Of a stretch of 64,000 bases of DNA, positions 1-11,235 are shown piece by piece. Below the pieces are notes generated by a model. The model was not told where the DNA came from, searched no databases, and saw only the letters and a program-made list of their open reading frames with translations. The translations under genes and the position numbers were made by a program. Origin of the DNA: Onthophagus taurus (Eukaryota > Arthropoda > Insecta > Coleoptera > Scarabaeidae); NCBI RefSeq assembly GCF_036711975.1, contig NC_091972.1, positions 34,291,001-34,355,000 of the forward strand, given 5' to 3'. Position 1 is the first letter of the stretch. Every line of letters starts with the position of its first letter.

Positions 1-110
1 AAACTATATTGGCTACAGTTCTCCTTCCTAAGCGATAACTAAAGGCGATAGTCCGAAATGAGTCTCCTGTCGCAAAAAACCTGAAAAATAACGTTATGTA
101 TTTCTTTTAG

Positions 111-862
111 GTGAAGATTGTAAGAAACGCTGGCAACAATTAAGGGAAAATTATAGAAAGGCCAAGTTGAAGGCCACGAAATGCACAACGGGAGATGCTG
201 GAGGTAAAGTAAAGAAAGTAAAATTTGAGAAGGAGTTGAGCTTCCTGGACGTCCACATTGTTCAACAGCGACCACAGCTTTCAAATCTACCCGATAATGA
301 TGAAGAGACTATTGATACGATTTCTGTCGATGACACGACATCTGTTTCTGTAAGTCCGGTACCAGATTCTCCATGTACTGAAACACCTTCGGAGCCGTCA
401 ACTTCTGGATCTTCGACCAAACAACAATCAAGAAAGAAGCAACAAAAGCAATCATACAGCAATGTGATGGAACAGTATTTCCAATGTAAAAGCCAACATT
501 TACAAAACAAAAGTACTTCAAAAAAAGAAGATGACCATATTGCAAAATTTTTCCGTTCCATTGAAGAAACAGTTAGAACATTACCTGTTCATTTACAAAT
601 TCAGGCAAAGACTAAAATAAGCACGTTTGTACACCAATTAGAGGCGGAAGCAGTACAGATGTCACAACCAAATACATTCACGTTCCAGTCACATGAATAT
701 TCCCAACGGTATCGGCCCTATAACACTAACCAATTTATTAACCAACAGACATTACAAAATCCAGTAGAAAATCCTATGCAGAATCCATGGACTGCATGGT
801 CGTCCCAACAGCACCCAGACGTTCAATCAAACTCGTCGAATACCTCTTCCAAAGAAAATTAA
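111..862 (+). CDS. MADF/BESS-like protein of a PIF/Harbinger element, 3' exon
   Basis: An exon opens after a TTTAG acceptor at about 110 and stays open to the TAA at 860-862. The first residues (EDCKKRWQQLRENYRKAK) look like the C-terminal half of a MADF/Myb-like DNA-binding domain. A Ser/Thr/Gln-rich linker follows, and then a segment with the spacing of a BESS motif (around DDHIAKFFRSIEETVRTLP). Family knowledge: PIF/Harbinger transposons encode such a DNA-binding partner beside the transposase, and a Harbinger-type transposase start lies on the opposite strand just downstream. The first exon is missing, either outside the window or lost. It could instead be a domesticated host MADF factor, but the adjacent transposase argues for a transposon gene. 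The frame has no internal stop. Confidence 0.65.
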
Positions 863-1060
863 TATTTAATACTTTTATTTTGTATATTATTAAATAAAGA
901 TTTATTGCGTGCATGTGTTAAAAAAGAAATTATTACCAAAATAATATAATACGGTGAAAACCTTTGTACTTAAATAATATAATGGCTATACGTGTACCAC
1001 TTGTGGTTAATATATTATTTAAGAACGTGATTGGGACTCCTGTATACATATAATTTATAC

Positions 1061-1447
1061 CTCAAAGTTACTGCCAATCTTTCTTCAGTTCCTACAGCTC
1101 TTCTGAATCGGGTGTCCTTTTTTTTAATACTGTCGTGAAGAAGACTATGTAGCTCACAAAAAGTGGGATAGGTCATCCTAAAATATTCATAAAATCTACC
1201 ATCATCTTTTATGAGGTCATTGAATAAGTGGTGAAACTCCCCAAGGTCCTACAAATTAATCATAGACGTCATTTATAATATTTACTTGTTTTAAAACTTT
1301 AACAAAACATAATGCTCTTACATTTCGTTTTTTATTTACTGAATGCACCCATTTTTTTTTTTTTTTTCTTTCGTTTTCCAAGCAAATAAAGAGAAACTCT
1401 TCATCTGTGCTGGAGCTTGAACACGAAGTAGTTTCCGCCATTGCCAA
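1061..1447 (-). pseudogene. PIF/Harbinger transposase, N-terminal exons
   Basis: The exons read 1447-1322 and 1248-1061, joined by a 73-bp GT/AG intron in phase 0. The first exon begins at ATG 1447, with a Ser-rich acidic leader and a Lys run before WVHSVNKKRN. The second gives DLGEFHHLFNDL, DDGRFYEYFRM and RFRRAVGTEERLAVTLR. These match the usual start of HARBI1-like transposases (WVHP.N, the RF.YFRM block, then ERLA.TLR). A GTATAA donor follows at 1060, but the DDE exons were not found to the left, where the MADF-like gene lies in opposite orientation. The piece therefore looks truncated or rearranged. No catalytic residues are present in the visible part. Confidence 0.6.
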
Positions 1448-1640
1448 TAACTAAGTAATCATTTAGGCGAACCCGAGGTATATAGTTATTACAAATGTGC
1501 GCTACGCGCAACCTTCCGAAAAAATTCCGGCGCCGACGGGTAGTAGTGTAGCCACCTGACAAAAATTCGGGGCGAATCTAATCGGCGCGGATCGGCGCGG
1601 ATCTGACGTAGTGTAGCCGCTCTTTTACGCTTCGCAAAAG
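1448..1640. repeat. GC-rich end of the PIF/Harbinger element
   Basis: This short stretch is much richer in G and C than its surroundings. It contains the tandem ATCGGCGCGG repeated next to itself and two copies of TAGTGTAGCC. It lies just upstream of the transposase start, so a transposon terminus or promoter is the simplest reading. The matching left end was not found in the window. Confidence 0.35.
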
Positions 1641-2340
1641 GGCAAGGGCGTAAATGTTTCTAAAAGTTCCCTACATAGCATATTATTGAAAAATTGCGTC
1701 TACACCCCTACAAGATACAACTTGTGCAAGAACTAAAACCACTAAAGAATAAAATGTTTCAACGATTTCGGTCGTTGATTAACATCTTATTGTTAGATGA
1801 GGCGTTTTTTCACGTTAATAACCACATAAACCAGCAGAATTGCCCATGCTGGAGTTCAATAAATCCAAAGCGAAAGCATAAGAGGACACATCGCTAAAGA
1901 TTACCGTTTCGGCTGCAATGTGGGTTGCAAGGAATTATATTGCAGGAATTATTACAGTAACCGTAAATTCCGAACGATATACGGATATGATTCGCAACTT
2001 TTTGGAAGAACACTTCAGAACACTTGGTTTCAATAAAGTGGAGCAATAGCTCACACCTCGAACCTGTCCTTAACAATTGGTTTTCCTGGAAAATAGATAT
2101 CCACACGCGGCGATATAAACTGGCCGGCGCACGTAGCTCCGATTTGACACCAATGGATGTCTTCTCATGGGGTCACCTTAAATCAAGGGTAGATATACAG
2201 TAACACTCCTGTCTCTGGATGAATTAAAAGAAAGTATTCGATGAGAAATGACGATTCTCACGGACAATACGTACGAAGTAGTTGACGAAAATGTTGTTTA
2301 AAAGAGTGCCGGTGATATAATGGAGCACATTTAGACGACA
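1640..2340 (+). pseudogene. Decayed Tc1/IS630-like transposase
   Basis: Fragments in two or more frames line up with insect Tc1-like transposases. LHPYKIQLVQELKP opens the fragment, LLDEAFFHVNNHINQQNCPCW resembles the first catalytic Asp block (usually SDEAHFHL..VN.QNCR.W), and about 2125-2200 reads SSDLTPMDVFSWGHLKSRVD, the third catalytic block (SPDLTPLDFFLWG.LKS.V). Stops and frameshifts lie between the blocks, and the second Asp block is not clear. A second degenerate member of what looks like the same family is at 51237-51860. Confidence 0.6.
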
Positions 2341-2344
2341 TAAT

Positions 2345-3010
2345 TTTTAAAACAGAAATTCCCAAATCCGGTATTGTATTGAAAAATAAATATTTATTTT
2401 TTTATAACTAATCTCGTTAACATTACCACCTTGTATAAACTTTTACTAGAAAAAAGAAAAAATAATAATAAAAACGGAAGATGGTGTTTTATCAATCATC
2501 AGCAACGCAGATATACACAAAGTGTACGAAGTACACCAAGAACACCAGTAAATACTCCGAGATAGAACATAAACTGTCTAATAACAAAGAAAATAAAGTG
2601 ACAGTTGAATACAATACGGATAAAGAACAGTGAGCGCGTGAGACGAGATGGATTCGTGCAAAAAACTGGATGAAAAGAAATATAAGTATTCATACCCCAC
2701 CTATCATAGTCAACAAAATCAATCATTTTAATGAACTATATGCTGATGTGAGCAAACTTTCTGGCACACAGATTATAGTCATTTATTAAAAAACATTAAA
2801 ATAAGTCTGCAGGATTAGACAAGCTATAAAAAAAAAATTCCTGCCATTAATATGAGAATAAGCAGAATACAACAATTAAAATTATGGTTATTATATCGTA
2901 CCAATCCATGGAACCAGAAAAAAATGGTTAAGGAAATAAAAAAAACGTCGTTACAGAATTATCAAAACCACTCCTAAATTTAAATATAAAATTAATTTAA
3001 ATATAACAAT
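2345..3010. other. No recognisable feature
   Basis: AT-rich sequence with short open frames only. One stretch at 2470-2740 reads weakly like decayed LINE sequence, but no motif supports it. Confidence 0.3.
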
Positions 3011-3019
3011 CCTTTCAAA

Positions 3020-4080
3020 AAGATTCTTCATATCTTTTGCTGAGTGCTCAGATTTCCGCTCCATATGTCAATTCTGGTCGTATTATTGTTTTGTACAATT
3101 TACATTTTGTCTGCCTAGACAAATTTCGATACCTTAACTATAAGGACAGGCCGAAGTAGTGTGGTTGTGTCCTTTTGGCAGTCTACAAGTGTCCCCTGAT
3201 ATGTAAAATCCTCCACTAACTCTATTGATTCACCGTCAATGTTTGAACCCTGTGTCGGCGTGATGTGCACATATACTTAGATTTAGGAAAGTTTATGGCG
3301 AGTCCCATATTTAATGCAGCAGATTTACGGATTTAAATGTGTACCTCTCGATGCGTTCTCGATTCTGCGTACGCCATTACTTTTACATTTCTTATACAGG
3401 GTGATTCTCAACCTATACGCATAAACTTGGGGATTTATTCCTCATGACAAATAAGGAGTAATAGGTGAAGAAAATTGTAGCAAAAGTTTTTTAATTTCCT
3501 AGATATCCATGAAATTTACTTTCAAATCAAGAATACATATTCTATGTTGTTTCTAATATTTTCTATGCACAATTGGGCTCGCTGAATCCACGATGTATAT
3601 ATATTTTGACCTACTAACGCGGCCTAAACCAAGGTGTTGGCGGATTGTCTCGGCAGCAATGTTAAATGCCTGTGTTAACCACTGTATGACATCCTGAGTA
3701 TCAACCAAGAGGGCGGCATCATCTGCATAGCATACAATTTTGATTTTGTAATCGTTCATAGTTTACATTACATACCTTGTAATGTTTACTCTGTTCTAAT
3801 TCTTTTATCCTTACTTTGTCGAACGTTTTGGTTAGATCAACGAAACAGAGGAAGGCTGCCTGACTTTTTTTGCCGGAGTTTTATCTGATTCTTTTCGATG
3901 TTCCTAACATTGCGTTGAGAACGATGAAATAAGTATGGTGGTATCAGTTCTAAACAGATGAGATAGTTTGGTGTTGCTGTGTAGGATGATTTCTGGAAGC
4001 AAAGACTACTTTGTAGAGTTTGGAGATGATATGATAGCGCGGCCTAAACTAGGATGTTGGCAGATTATCTCGGCAGCAGT
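3020..4080 (-). pseudogene. Fragmented RTE-type reverse transcriptase
   Basis: Read on the minus strand, the order of motifs follows a LINE reverse transcriptase. QAAFLCFVDLTKTFDKVR lies near 3870-3800, the catalytic YADDAALL box near 3740-3720, a block like LAINFPKSKYMCTSR near 3320-3270, then IDGESIELVEDFTYQGTL, and finally LYKTIIRPELTYGAEI near 3090-3050. Several frameshifts and stops separate them, and the endonuclease half is missing. This is a dead 5'-truncated retroelement copy of the kind often annotated as craniofacial development protein 2-like. Confidence 0.65.
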
Positions 4081-4236
4081 TTGTATCTGATTTCGTAATT
4101 CTTGCTCAATATTAACTTCGGTCCCAAAAATAAATATCAAGAGGATTGCGGTCGGGTGATCGAGATGGGCCAGGCCAATGGACTACCTCCACCTGTCCAT
4201 CTTCCGGGAAGCATCTTATCTAGATGTCGCCACATA

Positions 4237-5104
4237 CAGTGAAAGCTCTAATAAGCGGACAGTGACGGTTCCGTTACTTTTGTCCGCTTATCAGAGATGT
4301 CCGCTTATGAGAAAAGCCTACTCAAATTAAAGTACATACACATATATGTAATATTTTGGTCAGTTTTCGAAAAGTTCTTTGGACAGTTTTCCTCCTGTGC
4401 ATTTTTCCGACTTTAAAGCTAAAGTTTATTTGGTAATGCACGAAAAAAGAGCCCACTTTCATCTGCGTTGAAAATGTCCTCTGGTCGATAGCCTAGTAAG
4501 AAGGTCGGCAATTTTTTCATAAATTCATTAATGCCCTCTTCATTTACATCTGCTGCTTCTCCGGAAATACACTTAAATGCAACATTATTTCTCAAACGCC
4601 ACTTTTGTAACCACCCATCAGACGCTTTAAAGGTACTCACTCTTAAATTTTTTAGTAATATCACGAACTGACAACTTTTCTTTATCTAATAAACACACTA
4701 TTTCCATTTTCTCCTTTAACATAAGCATCTTTTTCTTTACCACCTGTTAAGCCATTTCAACACACGTTACACCGAAACGAACAAACTAATAATAACTATG
4801 TACTAATGTTTTGGGATTCGTTAACAAGCGGAACTCGTAAAACGAGGAATCCCCGAACACATGTCGGTAAATATCTATTACAGATTACTTTGATGTGTGC
4901 GTTTAGTTACCTACGCGTCCGTTTATGAGAAATTTTTGCCCGTTATGTAAAGAAAAATAGTGTCCGCGTCCGTTTATTAGAGCGTCCGTTTATGGGAAGT
5001 AAATATGTACATGAAAATATAGGTTTGGGGTTGGTTCCAAGTTTTTTGACCGCTTATAAGAGATGTCCGCTTATTAGAGCTGTCCGCAAGGAGAGCTTTC
5101 ACTG
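4237..5104 (-). mobile_element. Internally deleted Tigger/pogo element with TA duplication
   Basis: The element begins CAGTGAAAGCTCT and ends with its inverted complement AGAGCTTTCACTG, flanked on both sides by TA (4235-4236 and 5105-5106), the hallmark of pogo/Tc1 insertion. Both ends carry several subterminal copies of GTCCGCTTAT in both orientations. At 868 bp it is far shorter than an autonomous Tigger, and the remaining transposase is cut off before the last catalytic Asp. Confidence 0.8.
4419..4745 (-). pseudogene. Tigger/pogo transposase remnant
   Basis: On the minus strand the N-terminal helix-turn-helix is readable near 4720-4640 (KEKMEIVCLLDKEKLSVRDI). A frame change follows at about 4660. 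The open frame 4664-4419 then reads through the CENP-B-like block FKASDGWLQKWRLRNN and on to LPTFLLGYRPEDIFNADES, the first DDE aspartate region. It stops right after LFFRALPNKL, so the rest of the DDE domain has been deleted. It lies wholly inside the 4237-5104 element. Confidence 0.75.
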
Positions 5105-5159
5105 TATATCAGATACCTATGAAACTAAAAATCTTTTACTACAATTTTTTCACTTTTAT

Positions 5160-6290
5160 CTTAGTTCTCTACTCGTATTAAATGCGTCTGACAGTTCACC
5201 CCGGTCTCCAATTATACATTCAATCCTTTTCGTTGTAGTTTTACCATTTCTACCAGGTGGTATCCCAAATTCCAACATTGCTGAGTACAACTTTAATCTA
5301 TCAACTGTGTTGAAGCTTTTTTGAAGCCCACGAACATATAATGGCAGTCGACATCAACTTCATATGTCTTTTCAAATATCTGTCTGATGAGTTGTTGAGT
5401 TATTTCTTTTGAATTTCTTCTAATCAGGTCTCAGTATGTTTTCCACATAGAGTATCAGTCGTTTGTTAAGTATTACCGATAGGGGCTTTATATTGTGTAT
5501 TCAGCAATGTTATTCCTCTACAGTTAGCTCGTGTAGCCCTTTTTGTGTATTGGGCATATAATCTCAATGTTCCATTCTTCTGGTATTATGTGTTCCTACC
5601 TTGTGTCAACAGGTTGTGGGGTTTCCTTAATCCACATTCGGTTGTGCATATTTTTGTTGTTCACTGTTAGAGTGCAATAGTGTTCTGAAGCGTCCTTAAT
5701 TTACTTACCTTTTAGGTTAAAATATTTTCGTTTCATATTAACATTGTTATAAAACTTTATGTGTTCACGCTTTCTGGTTAAGGCCATCTCTTCGAGCTCC
5801 CTACTTAGTATTTTGTGATCTTTTTTTGTGTTTATGTAGCCGTTTCTCCTCCCTCATTCTGTTTTTGTATTCTTGTAATAATGTTAGCTCTAGTTCTTCT
5901 CCTTATTATTTTTAGATAGGCTCTCGTTTTTTCCTTCGTCGCTTTCTTGAATTCCTCGTCAACCTAATCATTTTGCTGTTCTATTGGTTTTTGGCCCGGC
6001 ACCTCTTCCATGACAAACCTCATTAGCTCGGTTTATTCTATATTCCACCCTAGATGTTGATGTGTCTGATATTTCAAGGGTTTTCAGTTTGCTGACGTTA
6101 TACCTTCTTTAAATATTCGAGCTCTGAGAATCCCTGCAACTAAATACTGGTTAGAGTCTATGTTAGTTTCTCTATAGCTTTTGCAGTCGAGTACGTTGGG
6201 TCCATCTCTTGAGTCTATCAAGATGTGGTCGATTTGATTCGTGGTTTGTTCATCTGGTAAGGTTCACATTATTTTGTGAACCTCACCAGA
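5160..6290 (-). pseudogene. RTE-type LINE fragment (endonuclease end and RT start)
   Basis: Minus-strand blocks appear in LINE order. NQIDHILIDSRDG (end of the apurinic-type endonuclease) lies near 6235-6195. A basic linker (KKATKEKTRAYLKIIRR) lies near 5940-5890. A block resembling RGITLLNTQYK precedes DVDCHYMFVGFKKAFNTVDR and KLYSAMLEFGIPPG near 5345-5240. Multiple stops and shifts are present. The 5' boundary coincides with an inverted repeat at 6251-6292. It is truncated before the YADD box. Confidence 0.65.
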
Positions 6291-6292
6291 TG
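6251..6292. repeat. 18-bp-stem hairpin at the 5' edge of an RTE fragment
   Basis: CATCTGGTAAGGTTCACA is followed by a 6-nt loop and its near-perfect inverse (one mismatch). It sits where the LINE similarity begins, so a small inversion made during reverse transcription is a possible origin. Confidence 0.7.
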
Positions 6293-6845
6293 ATACTACT
6301 TTTATATGCATATCTTAAATTTGTTATTTTCACATAGTTTTTGGGACATATCAGTATACACACCCTAGTTTTTCATAAAATTCTTATGCTATGAATGAAT
6401 TTACGTCTTAAATTCCTCCGTGCCAATAATTTTAATTTTCATACTTAAAATCTGTTGAACTCAAGAAAAATGTTTGTTATGATTGTTTACGCATTACCAG
6501 TCTATTGAGCTTGATATGATTATATCTTGTATTTTTCTTTTATACACACTCAAATACCCACACGGAATTCCTTTGTACAAATTCACGTGGGTTTTTTTAT
6601 CTTGTAAAGGATCGCAATCAATACTGCCTTTGAGGCGTTTTTATACGGTGTGTATTCATACTCAACAGGGTTGTTACTCTCAAAAGAAAAGAAAAACTAT
6701 GAAACTAGCAATTTAAGTTGTATTGAAATAATGAATCAAAATCAATTTTCTAAGAATAATTTATTGAAACCTGTTAGATTCTGAATTTAGTTTAAACTAA
6801 ATTTTATAAGCAATAAAATTTTAATTATTATTATCTTTTTTACAG

Positions 6846-7480
6846 TATTCTTATTGATTCATCTGGAGATACTCAAGGTGATATAACATCTAAAGGAAGA
6901 CGTGGTAGAATAAAAAGACCGGTTACAATTGGGCTTCCGGTTGTTGAAAATGAGAAAACGCCCGTGAAAAGCGTTCAAAAACCTGAGAAGGATGCGTCAA
7001 AGAACGATATTTCTCATGGTAAGGATTTTATTGATTTTAAATTCACCATAAAATATATTTTTAAATTCTTTAAAAAACAAATTTTTAAAAAACCATCCGC
7101 AAACTAAGTTTTATGTTATAGTAAAATCAATCTTTTATTTAATTATTAAATCAATAAAATGCAAATATTTTAACCGCCTCTCTGCTGTGCTTTATATATT
7201 CCTAGAGCGTTCCATAACCGATGTTCGTATTTGATTAAAAAATATCAAAAATATGTTTTAAGTATATTTGAACCAAAAATTCTCAAAATTCCAAATTTTA
7301 ATTATATTTGTTTCGTTAATAGAAGATGAGGATTACGAAGATTTCGAAGAGGATCACGTAGAAGATACAAAAGTCGACGACAGTGAAATGGACATGTACC
7401 AAATGCTGCGTCAACATCGTGATGATGGCGATGAAACTGATGCGCTCTTCAGTACAGGATACGAAGAAGAAGATTATTAA
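6846..7480 (+). CDS. Last two exons of an unrecognised gene with acidic C terminus
   Basis: Exon 6846-7018 follows a TTTTTTTACAG acceptor and ends at CATG|GTAAGG. Exon 7323-7480 follows GTTAATAG and ends with TAA. The frame is continuous across the junction (phase 1). The first exon has a basic patch, KGRRGRIKRPVTIGLPVV. The second starts EDEDYEDFEEDHVEDTK and remains strongly acidic to the end (TGYEEEDY). An AATAAA lies at about 7653, a reasonable distance downstream. No domain was recognised and no earlier exon was identified in the window, so the 5' part is probably left of it, across the transposon-rich stretch. Conserved splice signals and uninterrupted coding make it look like a real host gene rather than a transposon. 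Confidence 0.55.
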
Positions 7481-8235
7481 AACATCTTAATTCTTGAGTA
7501 AAACAACTTACTTCATAATGTAAGTTAAAAAGAATTACTCTACTTTTACAATTAAGTTATTTTTTATTGTATTTTGCTTATTATTACATTATTTATTCTT
7601 GTAGCATAATTACTAATTATAAACAATTATAAAGAATTGAATTAAACGAAAGAATAAAAATGTTGTTTTACACTGCTAAGTAGTTTTGCTGTCTTATTTC
7701 GTCTCCTTTTTCTTTTTAATGCTTCCGCTGTCGATAAATTGGATGAACGTTCCGAACATGATAACAACTTCCTGGTTCGAAAGAAAAAGATTTATCAGAA
7801 ACGCGACGTACTTGAAAATCGATTTAACTGAATTTATATGCCATAAACGAGTTCGTAACTCGTCACGTGTCGTATTTTATTCTTCTGGTTTGGAGAGAGA
7901 ATCGAAATGAAACTGTTAAAATAGAAAAGAGGAGGGAATACAGATTAGGAATTATCAAGTAGTTTTCGTGAATTTCAATACAAAAGTTGGTAATAGTTAG
8001 AAATATTAGGTATATTTATACCTAATATTTAAGAAAATTTAATATATCAAGTACATATATTGTAGATATATAGGTAACTGAATTGGTTTTATTTATAATT
8101 ATTATTCAGTGTGCTAAAGATAGCCTTGTATTTAAGAAAATTAAGCTGTTATTTAGCGAGAAGAGAATGTGAAATTTGGTGGAGGTGCCGGACATTGTTG
8201 ATTATTTTTATGTTTACAAACCATTATTGTTTAAT
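7481..8235. other. 3' UTR and AT-rich spacer
   Basis: Downstream of the acidic-tail gene, with the polyadenylation signal AATAAA near 7653. The rest shows no coding or repeat signal that I can support. Confidence 0.4.
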
Positions 8236-8460
8236 GATCATTATCTGTGGCGCTACAGCCCAATTTTTGGGCTTTGGGCTCCTCTAAAATTTTCTAAAGG
8301 TTTCGCAACGGTGCGTCTTTTTTCGAAGTGTGATCATTAATCACACGATCAACCCCTTCCAGGAGGAAAGGTGGCTACTACACCACTAACGACACCAGAG
8401 TTGTTCGATTGGTGCCGGGACCGACGGCTTAACGTCCGTTGTTTATTGATGGCGTTTAAT
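8236..8460. repeat. Dispersed repeat with GGCGCTACAGCCC motif
   Basis: The sequence starts near TGTGGCGCTACAGCCC and continues through a GGGCTTTGGGCTCCTC stretch and a block around GGACCGACGGCTTAACGTCC. A shorter piece with the same opening (TGGCGCTACAGCTC, then CCTCCTCAA) occurs at 54510-54550, showing that it is repetitive. It is probably a SINE or LINE tail; the class is not settled. Confidence 0.4.
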
Positions 8461-8699
8461 AAATTTTATTCAATTTATTATACCAGCAAAAGTAACAACA
8501 TGACATTTTTTTTTCGAAGGTTCTTCTTAGTCCGCCATCTCCCTACGAAGGTTAACGATCCAATTGGCTCTAATTGTACGTGCACCTCTGACTAACTAAG
8601 GACCCGGAGGATCTCGTAACGCTCAACACTCATTATATACTTGATGTACTGAAGCTTTCGTTTTTTAGCGATTACCAGAAGACACATATGCAGCTGCAG

Positions 8700-10565
8700 G
8701 CTCAGGTCACGATTTTTGAGGAAAGTCTTCATAGATATAAACGTCCTTCTGGCCTGCCCGATTCGTAAAAGGACTACTTATTTGGGATCAGTTATTTCAT
8801 TCAGCTCCAAGATATTTCACGGTCTACACTTACTCTATTTTCTCGCTGTTAATTCACAGGTTTGTCTTTTCAGCGAAAAAGGCACGACTGGGAGAACACG
8901 ATCATCTTAGTCTTGGCAAAATTCAAATGTAAGTCGTGTTGTACACTATGCGTGGCAATGAGGTTCATCACGTTTTGGAGATGTGCAATATTTGGTGGCC
9001 AACACGATAATGTCATCGGCAAAACGTATGTTGTTTATGGGGGTTCCATTGATCTTAATTCATCCTTCAGCATTCACTAGTGTTTCCTGAAATATTACTT
9101 CCGAGTACCACTTCTGTAGTTTGACTCCAGTACAATTGTGATGACAAGTAGGTCACCTTCATCAATGCCGGAGGATTTAAAAATTTCTGCAAGCTTTCCA
9201 TGTGAGATGCAGTCGAAAGCTTTCTGATAGTCAATAAAACAGGCGTATATCTATATTCATGTCCCGGTAACTTTGTGTGTGTACATAGTTGGAAAATAGA
9301 GCTTCGCGTGTAAATGCTCCGTTTCTGAAGCTAAACTGATGAAACATCACACTTATCATGCGATAGTCGTTGCAATGGGAAGTGTTCGGTTTCTTGGGTA
9401 GGGTGTCAAATGTCGACTTTAGCCAATCCATTGGTATCTTACCAACCTTGTGTATGGAGTCGAATACACCGATGCGGAGTTGCAAACCTCTTCCTCTGTG
9501 ATAACAGGAAGCCGATTACGATCATCACCTTGAAGTGGTTGCTCGTGCGGCTTTTCTTTTAACGCTCATTACGATTTTGTTATTTCCGTCCTTCAAAACA
9601 CCCTAACGTTGTTTGTATCTTGTGTTTGTGAGTTTCTTGATTTTCCTCTGGATATTAAACAAGTTATGCTTGTTTATGCAGCGACTCTACCTCGTTGCAT
9701 TTCTTTGTCAGCCATCGAGCCTACGCTTTTCGTTATTCTGCTCTCACCATCCTATTCAGCTCCCTATAACGGCTGTTGTCCCTGCTTGTTTTCTTCTTTC
9801 TGTCGTAAGCTGGAGGATTTGGTTTATAATCTACTGCTGTTTCTTGGGAGTATGTGAAAATCCAATGTCGATATCTTGCGTGTCAGTGAATTATGCGTAA
9901 ATTGGGCTCTATTGAAGTGGCGGAGGCATAACTCTACTACGACTGGGTTGTGGTCGTTATTAATATCAGTGCCGGGGCGTGTTATCGGAGATTTCTATGT
10001 ATATCGCCGTCGGGGTTGCTATTTAAAGAAAGTGTTTCTGGCAGATAAATTATGCTCTGTGCATAATTGCACCAGCCGGTCTCCTTTCTCGATGCGTGTT
10101 GCGAGTCCATACTGTCTGGTAACTTTCCCATTTACACCCTTTCCTAATTTAGCATTAAAATCTCCAACGATAATTGTTATTTCTCCTTTTTTGGCTAACT
10201 TTATGACCTCTTCTAAGGTGTTTTTATTCGCTAGTTGGAGCGTAGGCTCAGATCACATTCATGATTCTAGGGGTGGTGAGTAGCCTTAGGACTATCACTC
10301 TATCTCCAAGCGCAATGACGTCTCTGGTGAACATCTGAACCACAGAGATATGACGGACTTCTTTAGTTCTGCTGAAATTAGAATTGTATTGGTGTATGGG
10401 TATTGGGGGTCTTCTCCTCCAAAGTAACATATGATGCCGTTTTGTGTCCTCTGAGTTGCTGTACCTGCCATCTTACCTCGCTTAGACCCAGTATCTTAAT
10501 CCGCAGTCTCTGAATATCCGCATCCTCGTTCACTAGTGTTCTCATCATGTATAGCATCACACTTT
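8700..10565 (-). pseudogene. Nearly full-length, decayed RTE-type LINE
   Basis: Minus-strand motifs appear in order. ILGLSEVRW near 10485 and DRVIVLRLLTTPRIMNVI near 10300-10250 mark the endonuclease start. GDFNAKLGKGVNGKV (with the catalytic Asp/Asn) near 10170-10120 and GDRLVQLCTEHNLSARNTFF near 10080-10020 are endonuclease core. GKIPMDWLKSTFDTLPKKP and NDYRMISVM near 9440-9350 open the RT. A frameshifted copy of the ADD box lies near 9020, and LHLNFAKTKM follows near 8930. Many stops make it inactive. It resembles the RTE/BovB-like proteins often labelled craniofacial development protein 2-like. Confidence 0.7.
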
Positions 10566-10669
10566 CTCAATTTCAATTTATTAAAAATTCTACTAATTAC
10601 CAGGAACCACTATTAAAAAACAAAATTATTATATAAATCCATTTTCATCGATATTATTTAAGGTAAATT

Positions 10670-11235
10670 GAATAAATATTTCTTTCTATTTTACTGTTAA
10701 TCGATGTATTAATTTAAATATTTCCTTTACATGTTTCGGCTTATTAGGCCATCATCAGAAGGTTTAACGTTAATATGGTTGGGGAGGAATTGGAACTTTA
10801 ATTTAACTTTACATTACTAATAACATCAAGGGAACGATGTTCATTTTATTGGGACGGGTTTTGAGGTTATGGACGTATCATGCAACGGTAACGTTCGTGA
10901 AGGTACGTACCTTCTACATTAAAAAACAACTTTTCAATGCTAAAGATAAAATCGGATTTAAGTGTGACACTTAAATTGGACGTACTTCAACCATTTTGAT
11001 TTTAACGTGTAGTATCTTTGTAATATAAATCTAACAGTTAATTATATTTCGGAATTAATAATTTAAAAAGTTTGTCAAGAACTCGTTTTATACAATGCTC
11101 GATTTATTATCTTTGAAATTGTTATTTTTATAAAATTTTGACGAAGTCTCTGAGATGCCGTTATAGGCGAAACTAGTAAAACAAATTAAATCATAAAATA
11201 AACCAGTTAAAGTACAGTGATTTCTTTGTTTAAAT
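10670..11235. mobile_element. Internally deleted Penelope-like remnant
   Basis: Two ribozyme-like ends face each other. A minus-strand hammerhead core lies at 10724-10763, and a degenerate plus-strand one at 11149-11176 is followed by GGCGAAACTAGTAAAAC and a stretch ending AAACCAGTTAAAGTAC that resembles the terminal repeat of the Penelope copy at 18618-21606. No RT coding lies between. The arrangement mimics the larger copies (ribozymes pointing outward from both ends), so a Penelope deletion derivative, or two adjacent relics, is inferred. Confidence 0.45.
10724..10763 (-). ncRNA. Hammerhead ribozyme core in a Penelope remnant
   Basis: On the minus strand the conserved boxes CTGATGA and GAAA flank a stem II (GGC/GCC around CTAATAA). 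The flanks CCTT and AAGG pair as stem I. The short CATGTA between GAAA and stem I is the minimal stem III and predicted cleavage site (GUA) typical of Penelope hammerheads. Both catalytic boxes are intact. Confidence 0.65.

Noticed and set aside
9609..9900. Two overlapping plus-strand frames of 82-95 codons, Cys- and Leu-rich
   Set aside because: They are antisense shadows of the decayed minus-strand RTE element that covers this stretch.
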